This document shows, in pieces, positions 35,751-45,157 of a DNA stretch of 64,000 nt; positions within the stretch are counted from its first letter, which is position 1; every line of letters begins with the position of its first letter. Under the pieces are notes generated by a model. The model searched no databases, was not told where the DNA came from, and saw nothing but the letters and a program-made list of their open reading frames with translations. The position numbers and the translations under genes were made by a program. Source of the stretch: JBCCQH01 sp039024435 (lineage in GTDB: Bacteria > Bacteroidota > Bacteroidia > J057 > JADKCL01); NCBI GenBank assembly GCA_039024435.1, contig JBCCQH010000019.1:16578-80577 (forward strand), written 5' to 3'.

Positions 35751-37145
35751 CTAAGCCTTTACACTTCCCACCATGTCCTCCGGCACGACCCACTGGTCGA
35801 ACTCCTCATTGGTGAGGTAGCCGAGCGCGATGGCAGCCTGGCGCAGGGTGGAGCCTTCCTTGTGGGCCTTTTTGGCGATGGCGGCGGCTTTGTCGTACCC
35901 GATGTGGCGGTTCAGCGCCGTGACCAGCATCAAGCTCTTCTCCAGGTTTTCCTGGATGCGTGCCGTATTTGGCTCGATTCCGGAAGCACAGTTTTCATCG
36001 AATGATACGCAGGCGTCGCCGATCAGGCGGGCGCTGTGCAACAAATTAGTGATCATCATCGGCTTGAACACGTTCAGTTCAAAGTGTCCGTTCATGCCCC
36101 CGGCGCTCACCGCAACATCGTTCCCGATGACCTGGGCGCAGACCATCGTGAGGGCTTCCGCTTGCGTGGGATTTACTTTTCCGGGCATGATCGAAGAGCC
36201 GGGTTCATTTTCCGGAATGCTCACCTCGCCAATGCCACAACGCGGTCCCGAAGCCAGCATCCGGATGTCATTGCCGACTTTCATGAGGGCAACTGCCGTG
36301 CGCTTGAGGGCCCCGTGGGCCTCCACAATCGCGTCGTGCGCGGCCAGGGCTTCAAATTTATTTTCCGCCGTAATGAAAGGCAAGCCGGTCAGTTCCGCAA
36401 TTTTGGTGGCGACCTGTTCTGGATAGCCCGCCGGGGTATTGAGCCCGGTCCCAACTGCGGTGCCTCCCAAGGCAAGCTCGGCGAGGTGGGGGAGGCTATT
36501 CTCAATCGCTTCGATGCTCTTTTTCAATTGGGTGGCGTACCCGCTGAATTCCTGGCCCAAGGTCAGCGGGGTGGCGTCCATGAAGTGGGTCCGACCGATT
36601 TTGACCACCTTTTTAAACGCCTGGGATTTTGCCGCCAGGGTGGCGTGCAATTGGCGCAGACCGGGCAGGGTTACGTCGTGGATCATCCGGTAGGCCGAAA
36701 TGTGCATCGCCGTCGGAAAGGTATCGTTTGAGCTTTGCGAACGGTTGACGTGGTCATTCGGGTGAATGGGGTCTTTGCTGCCGATCTCGCCGCCGAGGAT
36801 TTCAATCGCGCGGTTGGAGACGACTTCGTTCACATTCATATTGCTCTGCGTACCGGAACCGGTCTGCCAAACGACGAGGGGAAAGTGCCCGTCTAATTTT
36901 CCCGCTGCCACTTCATCACACACCTGCGCGATGACCTCGGCCTTGTCTTGGGGCAATTCGCCGAGCGCAGCATTGGTGAGGGCAGCGGCTTTTTTCAATA
37001 CGGCAAATGCATGGATCACTTCAATGGGCATGCGCTGCCCGCCAATTTTAAAATTGGTGAGGGAACGCTGGGTTTGGGCGCCCCAATAGCGGTCGGCCGG
37101 AACCTGAACTGGTCCCATTGTATCTTTCTCTTCTCTGTATTGCAT
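35751..37145 (-). CDS. fumC: Fumarate hydratase, class II
   Basis: A 464-residue TCA-cycle enzyme interconverting fumarate and malate. Class II fumarase/aspartase motifs are present: QTGSGTQSNMNVNEVVSNRA, HPNDHVNRSQSSNDTFPTAM, KIGRTHFMDATPLTLGQEFSG and the signature GSSIMPGKVNPTQAE with the mobile-loop Ser. Length and N-terminus (REEKDTMGPVQVPADRYWGAQTQRS) are normal. It is a single gene; a MITE-like copy lies 15 bp upstream of the start codon, inside what should be its promoter region. Confidence 0.95.
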   Translation of the reverse strand: MQYREEKDTMGPVQVPADRYWGAQTQRSLTNFKIGGQRMPIEVIHAFAVLKKAAALTNAALGELPQDKAEVIAQVCDEVAAGKLDGHFPLVVWQTGSGTQSNMNVNEVVSNRAIEILGGEIGSKDPIHPNDHVNRSQSSNDTFPTAMHISAYRMIHDVTLPGLRQLHATLAAKSQAFKKVVKIGRTHFMDATPLTLGQEFSGYATQLKKSIEAIENSLPHLAELALGGTAVGTGLNTPAGYPEQVATKIAELTGLPFITAENKFEALAAHDAIVEAHGALKRTAVALMKVGNDIRMLASGPRCGIGEVSIPENEPGSSIMPGKVNPTQAEALTMVCAQVIGNDVAVSAGGMNGHFELNVFKPMMITNLLHSARLIGDACVSFDENCASGIEPNTARIQENLEKSLMLVTALNRHIGYDKAAAIAKKAHKEGSTLRQAAIALGYLTNEEFDQWVVPEDMVGSVKA

Positions 37146-37159
37146 AGCGTGTTTTGTCG

Positions 37160-37328
37160 TTAGAGGCGGTTTAAAATTGATTTGTAAAATTTGTTATCGC
37201 AGATTTTTTCGTCCATCGAAGCTCATTTTGGAGTCCATAGCCCAAGCTATGGGCGAGAAAATAGCCGAAGAGGGGCGGAAAAAGATGCCGTAACCCAATC
37301 GCAGGATTAAATTTAAACCGCCGCTTAA
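37160..37328 (-). mobile_element. MITE-like element, copy 4 (reverse)
   Basis: Bounded by TTAGAGGCGGTTTAAAATT and AATTTAAACCGCCGCTTAA. The internal palindrome CCATAGC/GCTATGG is intact. It sits between the fumC start and the giant toxin-like gene, so it may supply or displace promoter sequence for either. Confidence 0.8.
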
Positions 37329-37517
37329 ATAATCCAGCGTGAAGGTACAAACCAAAGCGAAATTATGCAGGGAAATCCGCTACCTTCCCGGCGGCATCCC
37401 GGAATTGCCGCTGGCGAAACAATTTGCGACACGGGATAAAATATCGCTAGAAAGATATGTTTCGGGACGAGAAATCACTACTTTGCGCCATAGAACAACC
37501 TAGCTGTAGCTTAAAGA

Positions 37518-40500
37518 ATGCTTGAATCGCAAGAAAGAATTCACGCCCGGCCCGCGCTGGGAGAAAGTGAACTAGCCCCGCAAGCCCCGCTCATTGCTCC
37601 GCCACCGTTCAAACTGATCGGCCCCCAAGACCGGGAAGCCGAGCACGAGCTTGAAGAACTGCCCGAACATGAGGCGGCTGACAGCCTGTTTGCCGATGCC
37701 GAACCGCCCCCCGCCGACGAAGCTACCGAAGCCTCTGGCCCCCCCAATGCGGTCGCCCCTCCCGACGGCGACGATCACCCCAACCAGCAAAATCCGGCGC
37801 CCCCTGCGACCTCTCCGCCGAACGACAAGTCGGCCCCGGCGCGCGAAGCGGGCAATTCGGAAGCCGCCGCCCCCGAATCTCCGGCCCCGACTGCCCTTGA
37901 CTCCCGCGATTCCCACGCCCTGATTCAGGGCCTGACCCAGACGCCGCCCCTGACCTTGCCCGCGGCCTTCAACCAGGTTGGGAACCAGCTTGAACAGGCC
38001 CGGGAAAATGAACGCGATGACCTGAGTGCCGCCCTGCCCCAAATTGAATCGCCCACGGGACTGCCTCCGGGCGAATCCCCCGCCAAAATCCGTTCGCAGC
38101 TCAGCGAAGGCCCGACTCCCGAATTGAAGGCTGGGAACGGTCCCTCACCCGCCGCGCCCCCCCTGCCCGTCACCGCGCCGGAGCCCCCCGCCGGGGAGCC
38201 ATTGGCCCAAGTGCCCCACTACGATGAAGCATCGCTGGCCCACCCGGAAAGTTTGGGCAACGCTATCGATCAGATCCCAACCACCGCTCCGGATCCGGGC
38301 GCCCACCTCGGCCCCCAACCCGAGATCAAGCTCGTGGGCGACCTCGATCCCCGGCAAAATGACGCCGTGAAGGCCCAATCGGATGCGGCCCTCACCGCCG
38401 AACAAAAAAAGGTGGCCCGCGAAGTGCAGCGCGATTTCGGAGAAAACAACGTCCCGCCGAGCCTCACCCCGGAGCAAATGGAAGCGGAGGTCCAATTGTC
38501 CACCGCGCCCCCCTTCAACCCGCAAAAGGAATTGCCGGAGGGCCTCGATGCCCGCCTCAGTAGTGTTCTGAACCCGCAACTGAAACAGGCTCACCAAAGC
38601 GAATTTGACGCGGCCCTTTCCCACTCGGAAAGCGCCCGCCAAACCTACCAAACCGATTCCCAGTCCGAGCAGGACCGGGGCCAGAAGGAAATTGAAGCGG
38701 AAACGCAACGTGTCCGCCAGGAACAAGACGCCGAGCGGGAAAAGGGCAAGCAGCAAGTTGCGCGGCTGCGGCAGGATTGGACCAAGGAAAACCAGGAGGT
38801 AAAGCGGGATTACGAAGCCACCTCCGCCCGGGAGCGGGCCCGCATCGATCAGGAAGTTGAGGTCGAGGTCCGCAAGAGCCGGCAAAAGGTCGACCAGGAA
38901 TACGCGGCGGCGGAGCAAAAGGCGGCCGCCGAAACGAAGAAGGCCGAGCAGGAAGCGGCCCGCAAAAAAGAAGAAGCCGAACGGCAAAAAGAGGACGAAA
39001 GCTGGTGGGACCGGGTCAAAGGTGCGGTCAGCGACTTTTTCGCCGGCCTCCGCCAAGCGGTCAATGCCATCTTTGACAGTTTGCGGCAAGTGGTCAAAGG
39101 CATCGTCGCGCTGGCCCAAAAAGCCGCCGCTGCGATCATTGACCTGGCGCGAAACATCATCAAGGGCCTCCTCAAGGCCTACGCGGAAGTCATGAAGGGC
39201 CTGATCAAGGTCGCCCTCGCGGCTTTTCCCGAAGTCGCGGACAAATTCTGCAATCTGATTGACTCGGCGGTCCAGGTCGTCGCATCGATTGTGGATGCCC
39301 TTGCCGACGGCCTCAAGCAGGTGGTCCAGGGCCTGCTCAATCTCATTGGGAAGGCGCTGGACGCGATCCTGGCGGTGTACCAGGCGGTTTACAACGCGCT
39401 GCTGGGCGATTTCAGCCGCCTGATCGATGGCATCCTCAAGGTGGCCCGAGGCATCGCCAATCTGGTCAGCGCCGCGCGCCAATCTCCGGAGCACTTCTGG
39501 GGCCAGATGTCCGAGGAGATTCTGGGGGTCGACATTACGCGGCCCTTGGGTGAGCAGATGGGGCCGGGCGCGGTGCCTGGTTCGCCTATGTCGGCACCCG
39601 CCCCGCCCGCCAGTGTTCCGATTGAAGCCCAATTCCAGCAAGCGGTCGAATCCGAAGCGGCGGTTGATCCGGGGCTGGAGCGTTTCGTAGCCAAGGCCCA
39701 GTTGCAGGAAGGCGATGTGGTTGCGGAACCTGTTTTGGAAAATCCGGCCCTCACCGAGGAGTTGATGACCACCATTTCCGGCCTGCCCCAGGGTGAACAT
39801 GAGTTTGGGCACCAAGGATCCGGGGAAGGGGGCAAGGAAGAATTCTTGCAGTACTTGACCGGGATAGACTTGGCGGATTTCCAAACGACCGTGCCGGAGG
39901 CGGAGGGGGCTTCCCCCGAAGCGCAAGTTCCGAGCCGCGTACCGGAAACCTCAGGAGGCGAAGTCGATCCTATGGGGGCGGAAGCTACGCCCAAGCAGCG
40001 CTTTGATTACATGGTCGGGCAAATGAAAAAGGGCGCCCGCGAATGGTGGGGGAAAAACAAGACGCACGTGATCGCGGGGCTCATTGCGGGGCTGGCTGTG
40101 GGGGCGGTGCTGACCGCGGTGACGGGTGGGGCCATCTTGACCGCGGTACCGCCTTTGTTGCAGATTTTGGGTACGCTGATGGCAATCAAGGGGGGATTTG
40201 ACATTTCGAAATGGTTTGCCGGTTACGTGAGCAAATCTTTCGGGGGCGACGTGCGGGGAGCTTCGATCAGCTTGGCGCGGGGATTGGCCGCTGCAGTGAT
40301 CGAACTGTTGTTCAGTGTGGTCTTTTTCGGTTTGGGAGCGGCCTTTCGGGGTGCGCGCTCGGTGGCGAAGAATGGCGTACGCGGAGCAGTTCGCAATGGC
40401 CTCAATTCGGCGAAGAGCGGAGTGCGCAACTTGCGCAATGGGATGCGGGGAGGCGCACGCGGCATGGCCCAAAACGGCGTTAATGCCGCCAAGCGGGGGA

Positions 40501-42284
40501 TCCGTGGCGCCTACCAATCGAACAAAGAAGCCCTGGGGGCCTTTAAGGGTGCTCTGCAAAACAGTGGAAAAGCGGCTTTCCGCAACGGCAAAATTGTCAT
40601 CAACGGGGTGCGCAATGCCGCGGTGAAGGGTGCCCGCACCCTCGACGACCTCGGACGGGGAATCGGGCGGCTCATGCAGTTCAAGAAATTCAAGCTGCGC
40701 ATTCGGGGACGGCGCTGGACGTTGTACGGCAAGGTCAACCCCTACGTCAAACTCGCCAGTGGGGAGATCTTCCGGGTGGACAACGATACCCTGAAAGACC
40801 TCGATGCCAATCCCAACACCCTCGTCAATGGTCAGCGGGTCGATGAGGTGCTTACCCCGGACATTCGCCAATCGGCGAATCTGGACGAATATTTCAATAC
40901 TGCATCTAAAAATCGCCTGATTGAGACCCTCAAGGGAAACGGGGTGCGCGACGATGAAATCCTGAATGTCATGCGGGCGCTTGACGGATTGCCGACGCCC
41001 CAGGCGCGGACCCAGTATCTGGAAAACTGGTTGCAGTCGCGGGGCCTGGACCTCGATGGCAAGCAGATGCAGATCCTGACCCAGACGAAGCGAGGCGGGG
41101 AATACCGCCGGATGCGGAATTCGTTCAAGGCCATGGACGAGGCGAATGTAACGCCCCGCCAGCGCGAGGAGTTGCTGGAATTCATGGAAGACACCGGGGA
41201 CGGATTTGCCCAGATCACGGATGAATTGCTCATGCGCGCCCGCAACCACCGGCTGGCAAAGGAATCCGGATTCAATATCCCGCTCGGCCGCGATGGCCGA
41301 AACGCCCGTAGCAATTTCAATAACCTCATGGCAAAGCTGGAAGACACCGACCTTCCGGTGGAAGACCGGGATTTCCTACTGGATTACCTGCGGCGCAATC
41401 CCCAGGGCATGTCCCGCGACCTCGCCAATGCAAATCTGGACCTGGAAGAAATCGTGGTCAAGTATCGGGCCTTGGACAATCGGGTAGGCAACTCCGGGGT
41501 CCGGAACACCCGGAACCTCAGCCCAAGCCAAATCGACAATGCGGTCCAGAGCCTTGATCCGAACAATGCCACGACGCTGAACATGATCATGAAGAACCGA
41601 AGTTATTCGGCCCTTCCGGAAGCCGAGCAGCGGGTGGTGAAATACCTCATGGAAATCCGCACTTCGGGCGACGACTACCTCCGGGCGATCCGCGAGGCCA
41701 ATCTTTCCCAGGCGCAAATCGATCAGCTCATGGCCGACTTGTCCGCAGTATCTTCTTCCCAGAAATCGGTGCGGCGCACTTTCCGCCAGCGGATCCGCAA
41801 CGCCACCGCTGAAGCTCTGGGCAACGCGGAAAATCCCATCGACGAGTTTCTGCAAATCACCCGCAACATGCAGCGGGAAAACGCGGGCCAGTTCTTCGAA
41901 TCCTTTGTCCGGAAGCACTTCCCGGATCAGGCGGGCGGCTTCCGCATGAACATCTACGCGGGGACGAGAAACCCCAAAAAGATCTTGTGCCCGGACAACA
42001 TCGTCGAGCAAGGCGGGGGCCTGCATTTTCGGGAGTTCAAGCATACCCCCGGGGGGCAGTTGCCGGCTTCGGAGTGGGAAAAGATTGCGGCTTACAGCGA
42101 CGCAATCCGAAATCCGGGCGCTTTGACCGTACCGGGAATCGACAAACCATTGCAATCGGTGACCTACATTTTCAGTGAAAAATCGGCTTACGATAAATTT
42201 GGATGGCAGATTCAGAGAGCAGGAGAACAATTTAATGTGTTTTACGTGGGCATGAAAAATGGCTCGATGCAACTGTTACCGTAA
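37518..42284 (+). CDS. Giant polymorphic toxin-like protein, eCIS-cargo type, with C-terminal PD-(D/E)XK nuclease-like domain
   Basis: A 1588-residue protein without signal peptide. Order: Pro/Ala/Glu-rich N-terminus (about 1-330); long charged coiled coil (about 370-490); amphipathic-helix array (about 495-660: WWDRVKGAVSDFFAGLRQAV, ALAAFPEVADKFCNLID); hydrophobic block (about 835-945: HVIAGLIAGLAVGAVLTAVTGG); Arg/Asn-Gly repeats (about 945-1040); helical region; C-terminal domain from about 1450. The amphipathic array and following hydrophobic block resemble, from memory, large cargo proteins beside extracellular contractile injection systems. The last domain shows E1461 (GQFFESFVRKHF), P1492-D1493 and E1506-x-K1508 (REFKH), a PD-(D/E)XK nuclease pattern, so DNA or RNA cleavage is predicted. 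A small gene starts 5 bp after its stop, as an immunity gene would. No CIS structural gene is in view. Confidence 0.8.
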   Translation: MLESQERIHARPALGESELAPQAPLIAPPPFKLIGPQDREAEHELEELPEHEAADSLFADAEPPPADEATEASGPPNAVAPPDGDDHPNQQNPAPPATSPPNDKSAPAREAGNSEAAAPESPAPTALDSRDSHALIQGLTQTPPLTLPAAFNQVGNQLEQARENERDDLSAALPQIESPTGLPPGESPAKIRSQLSEGPTPELKAGNGPSPAAPPLPVTAPEPPAGEPLAQVPHYDEASLAHPESLGNAIDQIPTTAPDPGAHLGPQPEIKLVGDLDPRQNDAVKAQSDAALTAEQKKVAREVQRDFGENNVPPSLTPEQMEAEVQLSTAPPFNPQKELPEGLDARLSSVLNPQLKQAHQSEFDAALSHSESARQTYQTDSQSEQDRGQKEIEAETQRVRQEQDAEREKGKQQVARLRQDWTKENQEVKRDYEATSARERARIDQEVEVEVRKSRQKVDQEYAAAEQKAAAETKKAEQEAARKKEEAERQKEDESWWDRVKGAVSDFFAGLRQAVNAIFDSLRQVVKGIVALAQKAAAAIIDLARNIIKGLLKAYAEVMKGLIKVALAAFPEVADKFCNLIDSAVQVVASIVDALADGLKQVVQGLLNLIGKALDAILAVYQAVYNALLGDFSRLIDGILKVARGIANLVSAARQSPEHFWGQMSEEILGVDITRPLGEQMGPGAVPGSPMSAPAPPASVPIEAQFQQAVESEAAVDPGLERFVAKAQLQEGDVVAEPVLENPALTEELMTTISGLPQGEHEFGHQGSGEGGKEEFLQYLTGIDLADFQTTVPEAEGASPEAQVPSRVPETSGGEVDPMGAEATPKQRFDYMVGQMKKGAREWWGKNKTHVIAGLIAGLAVGAVLTAVTGGAILTAVPPLLQILGTLMAIKGGFDISKWFAGYVSKSFGGDVRGASISLARGLAAAVIELLFSVVFFGLGAAFRGARSVAKNGVRGAVRNGLNSAKSGVRNLRNGMRGGARGMAQNGVNAAKRGIRGAYQSNKEALGAFKGALQNSGKAAFRNGKIVINGVRNAAVKGARTLDDLGRGIGRLMQFKKFKLRIRGRRWTLYGKVNPYVKLASGEIFRVDNDTLKDLDANPNTLVNGQRVDEVLTPDIRQSANLDEYFNTASKNRLIETLKGNGVRDDEILNVMRALDGLPTPQARTQYLENWLQSRGLDLDGKQMQILTQTKRGGEYRRMRNSFKAMDEANVTPRQREELLEFMEDTGDGFAQITDELLMRARNHRLAKESGFNIPLGRDGRNARSNFNNLMAKLEDTDLPVEDRDFLLDYLRRNPQGMSRDLANANLDLEEIVVKYRALDNRVGNSGVRNTRNLSPSQIDNAVQSLDPNNATTLNMIMKNRSYSALPEAEQRVVKYLMEIRTSGDDYLRAIREANLSQAQIDQLMADLSAVSSSQKSVRRTFRQRIRNATAEALGNAENPIDEFLQITRNMQRENAGQFFESFVRKHFPDQAGGFRMNIYAGTRNPKKILCPDNIVEQGGGLHFREFKHTPGGQLPASEWEKIAAYSDAIRNPGALTVPGIDKPLQSVTYIFSEKSAYDKFGWQIQRAGEQFNVFYVGMKNGSMQLLP

Positions 42285-42289
42285 AGACT

Positions 42290-42946
42290 ATGGAGGACAT
42301 TGTTTTTAACTACGATTACCACCGGCCTTTCCGTTGGGAAATGCGCGTGGAACGGGCAGCGGCCCTCAAGTTTCTGGCGGAGCGGATTCCCGCTCCAGAG
42401 TTCATCTTTGACGTTGTGTACCGTACCCAGGCATCGCTGACCGGTTGGGACGATTCTGCGCTTGAATTGCCGAATGACGGCTACTTTGAACTGCAGCATC
42501 CGGAATACACCGTTGCCATTGATGGATCGGAAGACGGCGGCGGATTTTTTGCCCTGGAATGCCATGGTCTGGAAGGTTGGGCCGCTGTGGAGACGGTTTT
42601 TCTGGAATTGTTGCACGTGCTCAAGCACTGCCACATCGGTCGGGCACATACGGTGAAGGCACTGCGGGCCGATCCCCGCAAACTTCATCCGGGCATTCAC
42701 TTTGGGAATCCGAACAGCCGCTTCTGGGGCTTTGATTGGATCAACTACATGTGCAAAGTCGAACTGGACCGCAATGGCGGCGATGCACTGCTCCAGGTTC
42801 CCGGGCTGGCCGAGGTTCGCCGGGAAATGGAGGGTGGTTATTTTCGCCTTTGTGAGGATTATCGCCAAATTCTCGATCCCAACATCGTGGCCCGCAGCCA
42901 AACGGCCGTCCGCTACTGGGCGGAATTAAACGGACGCTTTGCTTGA
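42290..42946 (+). CDS. Candidate immunity protein for the preceding toxin
   Basis: A 218-residue acidic, soluble protein (EDIVFNYDYHRPFRWEMRVE ... NDGYFELQHPEYTVAIDGSE ... HPGIHFGNPNSRFWGFDWI). No signal peptide or membrane segment, and no family I recognise. It starts only 5 bp after the toxin stop and in the same direction, the usual place of immunity genes for polymorphic toxins. Its acidic patches (DGSEDGGGFFALECHG, ELDRNGGDA) would suit blocking a basic nuclease. Assignment is from position only. Confidence 0.6.
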   Translation: MEDIVFNYDYHRPFRWEMRVERAAALKFLAERIPAPEFIFDVVYRTQASLTGWDDSALELPNDGYFELQHPEYTVAIDGSEDGGGFFALECHGLEGWAAVETVFLELLHVLKHCHIGRAHTVKALRADPRKLHPGIHFGNPNSRFWGFDWINYMCKVELDRNGGDALLQVPGLAEVRREMEGGYFRLCEDYRQILDPNIVARSQTAVRYWAELNGRFA

Positions 42947-42966
42947 ATTTCAAGTGCAAATCCTCC

Positions 42967-42988
42967 GCCGCACGGCATGCCGTGCGGC
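42967..42988. repeat. Perfect 22-bp palindrome
   Basis: Half-site GCCGCACGGCA is followed by its exact complement. It lies 20 bp past the candidate immunity gene and may serve as its terminator stem, though no T-run follows. Confidence 0.5.
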
Positions 42989-43040
42989 TACGATCCCCGC
43001 GATGTAGGGACGTTTCGGGTGACTTACTCATCGCGGTTTG

Positions 43041-43067
43041 CGCGTTTCAAACGCGCCAATCGGAAAT
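43041..43067 (+). repeat. REP-like hairpin repeat, copy 7
   Basis: Arms GCGTTT and AAACGC around C, followed by GCCAATCGGAAATT. Relative to copy 6 one pair has changed on both sides (C-G to T-A). Confidence 0.6.
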
Positions 43068-43092
43068 TGGAGATCGAGCAATTGGAAATTCC

Positions 43093-43557
43093 CTATTTGT
43101 TTTCTTTTTCGAAGCGTTCAACGGCGCCGGGGATGTGGTCCATGACCTCAAAAAAACCTTTCAACTTGCGGGTGCCGATGTTTTTGGTGATGGTCTCTTC
43201 CATCGCAAAGACGGTCTCCAAAGCGATATCCCGGTGCTTGCGGCCTTCGTCGGTGAGGCAAATGTAGACCTTGCGCTTGTCGGTTTCGCTCCGCCGCCGG
43301 TAGACAAGGCCGCGGCTTTCCATACTTTTCAAGATCCGGGAAAGACTGTTGGGCTCCATCCCCATCCGTGGGGCAATGCGGGTCACCGGCGTACCGTACT
43401 CGTCATTGATCGTCAGCAAAATGAAGCCCATCGACATCGTAACGCCAAATTTGGCCGCCTCCGAATTAAACAAACGGGACAATTCCAGCCACGCGTAGCG
43501 CAGGCGGTAAACCACTAGATCTTGGGCAATTTTGAGAAATTCGTCTTGCTCACTCAT
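43093..43557 (-). CDS. MarR-family transcriptional regulator
   Basis: A 154-residue winged-helix protein. The dimerisation helices are DLVVYRLRYAWLELSRLF and the C-terminal helices. The DNA-binding part covers about 50-105: MSMGFILLTINDEYGTPVTR, then the recognition helix region GMEPNSLSRILKSMESRGLV and the wing YRRRSETDKRKVYICLTDEG. MarR proteins usually repress genes until a small ligand binds. The ATG at 43557 is preferred; upstream codons are not conserved-looking. A TAACTTTG box lies 67 bp upstream. Target genes cannot be told from context. Confidence 0.88.
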   Translation of the reverse strand: MSEQDEFLKIAQDLVVYRLRYAWLELSRLFNSEAAKFGVTMSMGFILLTINDEYGTPVTRIAPRMGMEPNSLSRILKSMESRGLVYRRRSETDKRKVYICLTDEGRKHRDIALETVFAMEETITKNIGTRKLKGFFEVMDHIPGAVERFEKENK

Positions 43558-43623
43558 ATCAACACGTACAAGGAAACTGCCGTTATCCGGCAAAATTCCA
43601 TAATTCAATACAATTTGCAGGGG

Positions 43624-43631
43624 CAAAGTTA
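43624..43631 (-). promoter_or_regulatory. -7 promoter box of the MarR gene (TAACTTTG)
   Basis: On the minus strand TAACTTTG matches TAnnTTTG exactly, leaving a leader of about 60 nt before the ATG at 43557. Confidence 0.6.
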
Positions 43632-43663
43632 GCTTTCCAAATCGAAATCTCCACAGAGCTGAA

Positions 43664-45157
43664 TCAGCCCCGGTAAGCCACTTTTAGTTTTTGACCGGAA
43701 AGGCGGGCCTGCAGCCAGATGACGATTTCATCACAGAGCAACAGCGCGCTCCACTGACTTTCCGCTTGCAGACGCTTGAGTTCAGCAATGGTATGGCGGT
43801 AAAGCCCGCTGGGCACCTTGCCGGGCGGCGACGTGATTGCCTGGCGAAAAAATGCGATCAGTGCCTTTTCGTATTCGCCCATGCCTTGCCGCAAGTCGAG
43901 GTAGCGCCGGGTCGAGCGCAGCAGCGAGTGAATCAAGTCAAAATTGCCCAGCTCCAGATGAATCACCAATTGCAAAATCCGTGCGGCCTGCTGGATGTCC
44001 TGCCGCTGATCGCCTTCTTTGCGGTTCAAAATGCGTCCGAGCCAGGACAGGGCCTCGCGCATCTCCTCCCGGATGAAAAACGCCAAGGACAGGTTCAGGC
44101 AAATCGCATGTTGTCGCGCTTGGTTGATCTTGGCCGCGTATAGGTCCAGGCCCTGGTCCACCCGCACACTCAGCGCCGGCACCGCATCGAACTGTCCGGA
44201 GTTCATAAAGTACATCAATTCCAGAAAAGCAACGTTCTGGAACGACTCGGCTTCTTCATCAAAAGAGGCGGTGGGCAAGGCCCGAATCTTCTCCAGAATT
44301 ACCGGAAAATTGCCGTATTCTTCCACTTCATTCGCCGCCACCAGCAGATTGGAAAGCGCAATCTTGTAGCGTTCGGGGTGTTTTTCCATCAGTTGCGGAC
44401 TGGTTTCATACCATTCGACCAGGCGCTGGATCTCCGCCAGTGATGCCGCATACTCCTTCCGAAGGTTGAAGTAGATCGCCCGCGAGGAGTGGTACTGCAA
44501 GTGGGTTTCCCGCGAAAGCTCGTAGTCCTCGGGGACCGGCAGCGGCGCTCGCAAGCGTTCCAAATCCTCCGCCGAGAGCAAGTCCGACTCGGTCTTCCCA
44601 GTGCGGGAAAACAGGAATACCCGGTCGTACAATTGGGCCAACTCCAACTCGGTTGCGATGCTCTGCATGAAGCGGCGCTGCCCATCGACAAGCTGTTCGT
44701 GCTCGTGCAGCAGATTCGAGTCGACCGTCTGCTTGATGAGTCGGCGTTCCAGATCGAGGATTTCCATAAGCTGGAAATAGCACTGGAAATCCTCGGCGGT
44801 CTGCCGGGCCTTTTTCAGCCGCCGAATGGCTTGGTTGTAGAGGCCTTTTTCCTTGAGAAAATGCACCTCTTCGATCATTTCCGCGAGGCGGGTCCGCACG
44901 TGACCGCCGTCCCGGTAAGCGCGCATGCTTTTCAGAATCAGCTTTTTCAGGTAGTTTTTGTCCGAAGACAGATTGCCCGGATAGGCTTTGCGCAGCTTGT
45001 CGGGTTCGTACTCCGACTGCCGGTCGATCAGGTCAAACAGCCGCACGTAGCGGTTTTGCTTGCCGATGACGTGGCGGCCAGCAAACACCTTGAAATACCG
45101 CTTCTCCGCCCGGTTGAGCGAGGCGATCAAATGGAAAAGATCATCCCTTGACTTCAT
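43664..45157 (-). CDS. Large helical-repeat hypothetical protein
   Basis: A 497-residue cytoplasmic protein, entirely helical in appearance and rich in Leu, Glu and Arg. The N-terminus (SRDDLFHLIASLNRAEKRYFKVFA) resembles a small helical domain, and the rest reads as irregular TPR-like helix pairs (for example RRLKKARQTAEDFQCYFQLM, ALSWLGRILNRKEGDQRQDI). I recognise the N-terminal block as recurring in uncharacterised Saprospiria proteins, but no function is known to me. No catalytic residues stand out. Transcribed away from parE, which is divergent. Confidence 0.8.
   Translation of the reverse strand: MKSRDDLFHLIASLNRAEKRYFKVFAGRHVIGKQNRYVRLFDLIDRQSEYEPDKLRKAYPGNLSSDKNYLKKLILKSMRAYRDGGHVRTRLAEMIEEVHFLKEKGLYNQAIRRLKKARQTAEDFQCYFQLMEILDLERRLIKQTVDSNLLHEHEQLVDGQRRFMQSIATELELAQLYDRVFLFSRTGKTESDLLSAEDLERLRAPLPVPEDYELSRETHLQYHSSRAIYFNLRKEYAASLAEIQRLVEWYETSPQLMEKHPERYKIALSNLLVAANEVEEYGNFPVILEKIRALPTASFDEEAESFQNVAFLELMYFMNSGQFDAVPALSVRVDQGLDLYAAKINQARQHAICLNLSLAFFIREEMREALSWLGRILNRKEGDQRQDIQQAARILQLVIHLELGNFDLIHSLLRSTRRYLDLRQGMGEYEKALIAFFRQAITSPPGKVPSGLYRHTIAELKRLQAESQWSALLLCDEIVIWLQARLSGQKLKVAYRG

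Noticed and set aside
38145..39926. 593-codon minus-strand frame opposite the giant toxin
   Set aside because: It is antisense to the toxin's coiled-coil and helix array; long open antisense frames are expected in GC-rich coding DNA and the translation is low-complexity Arg/Leu/Phe without domains.
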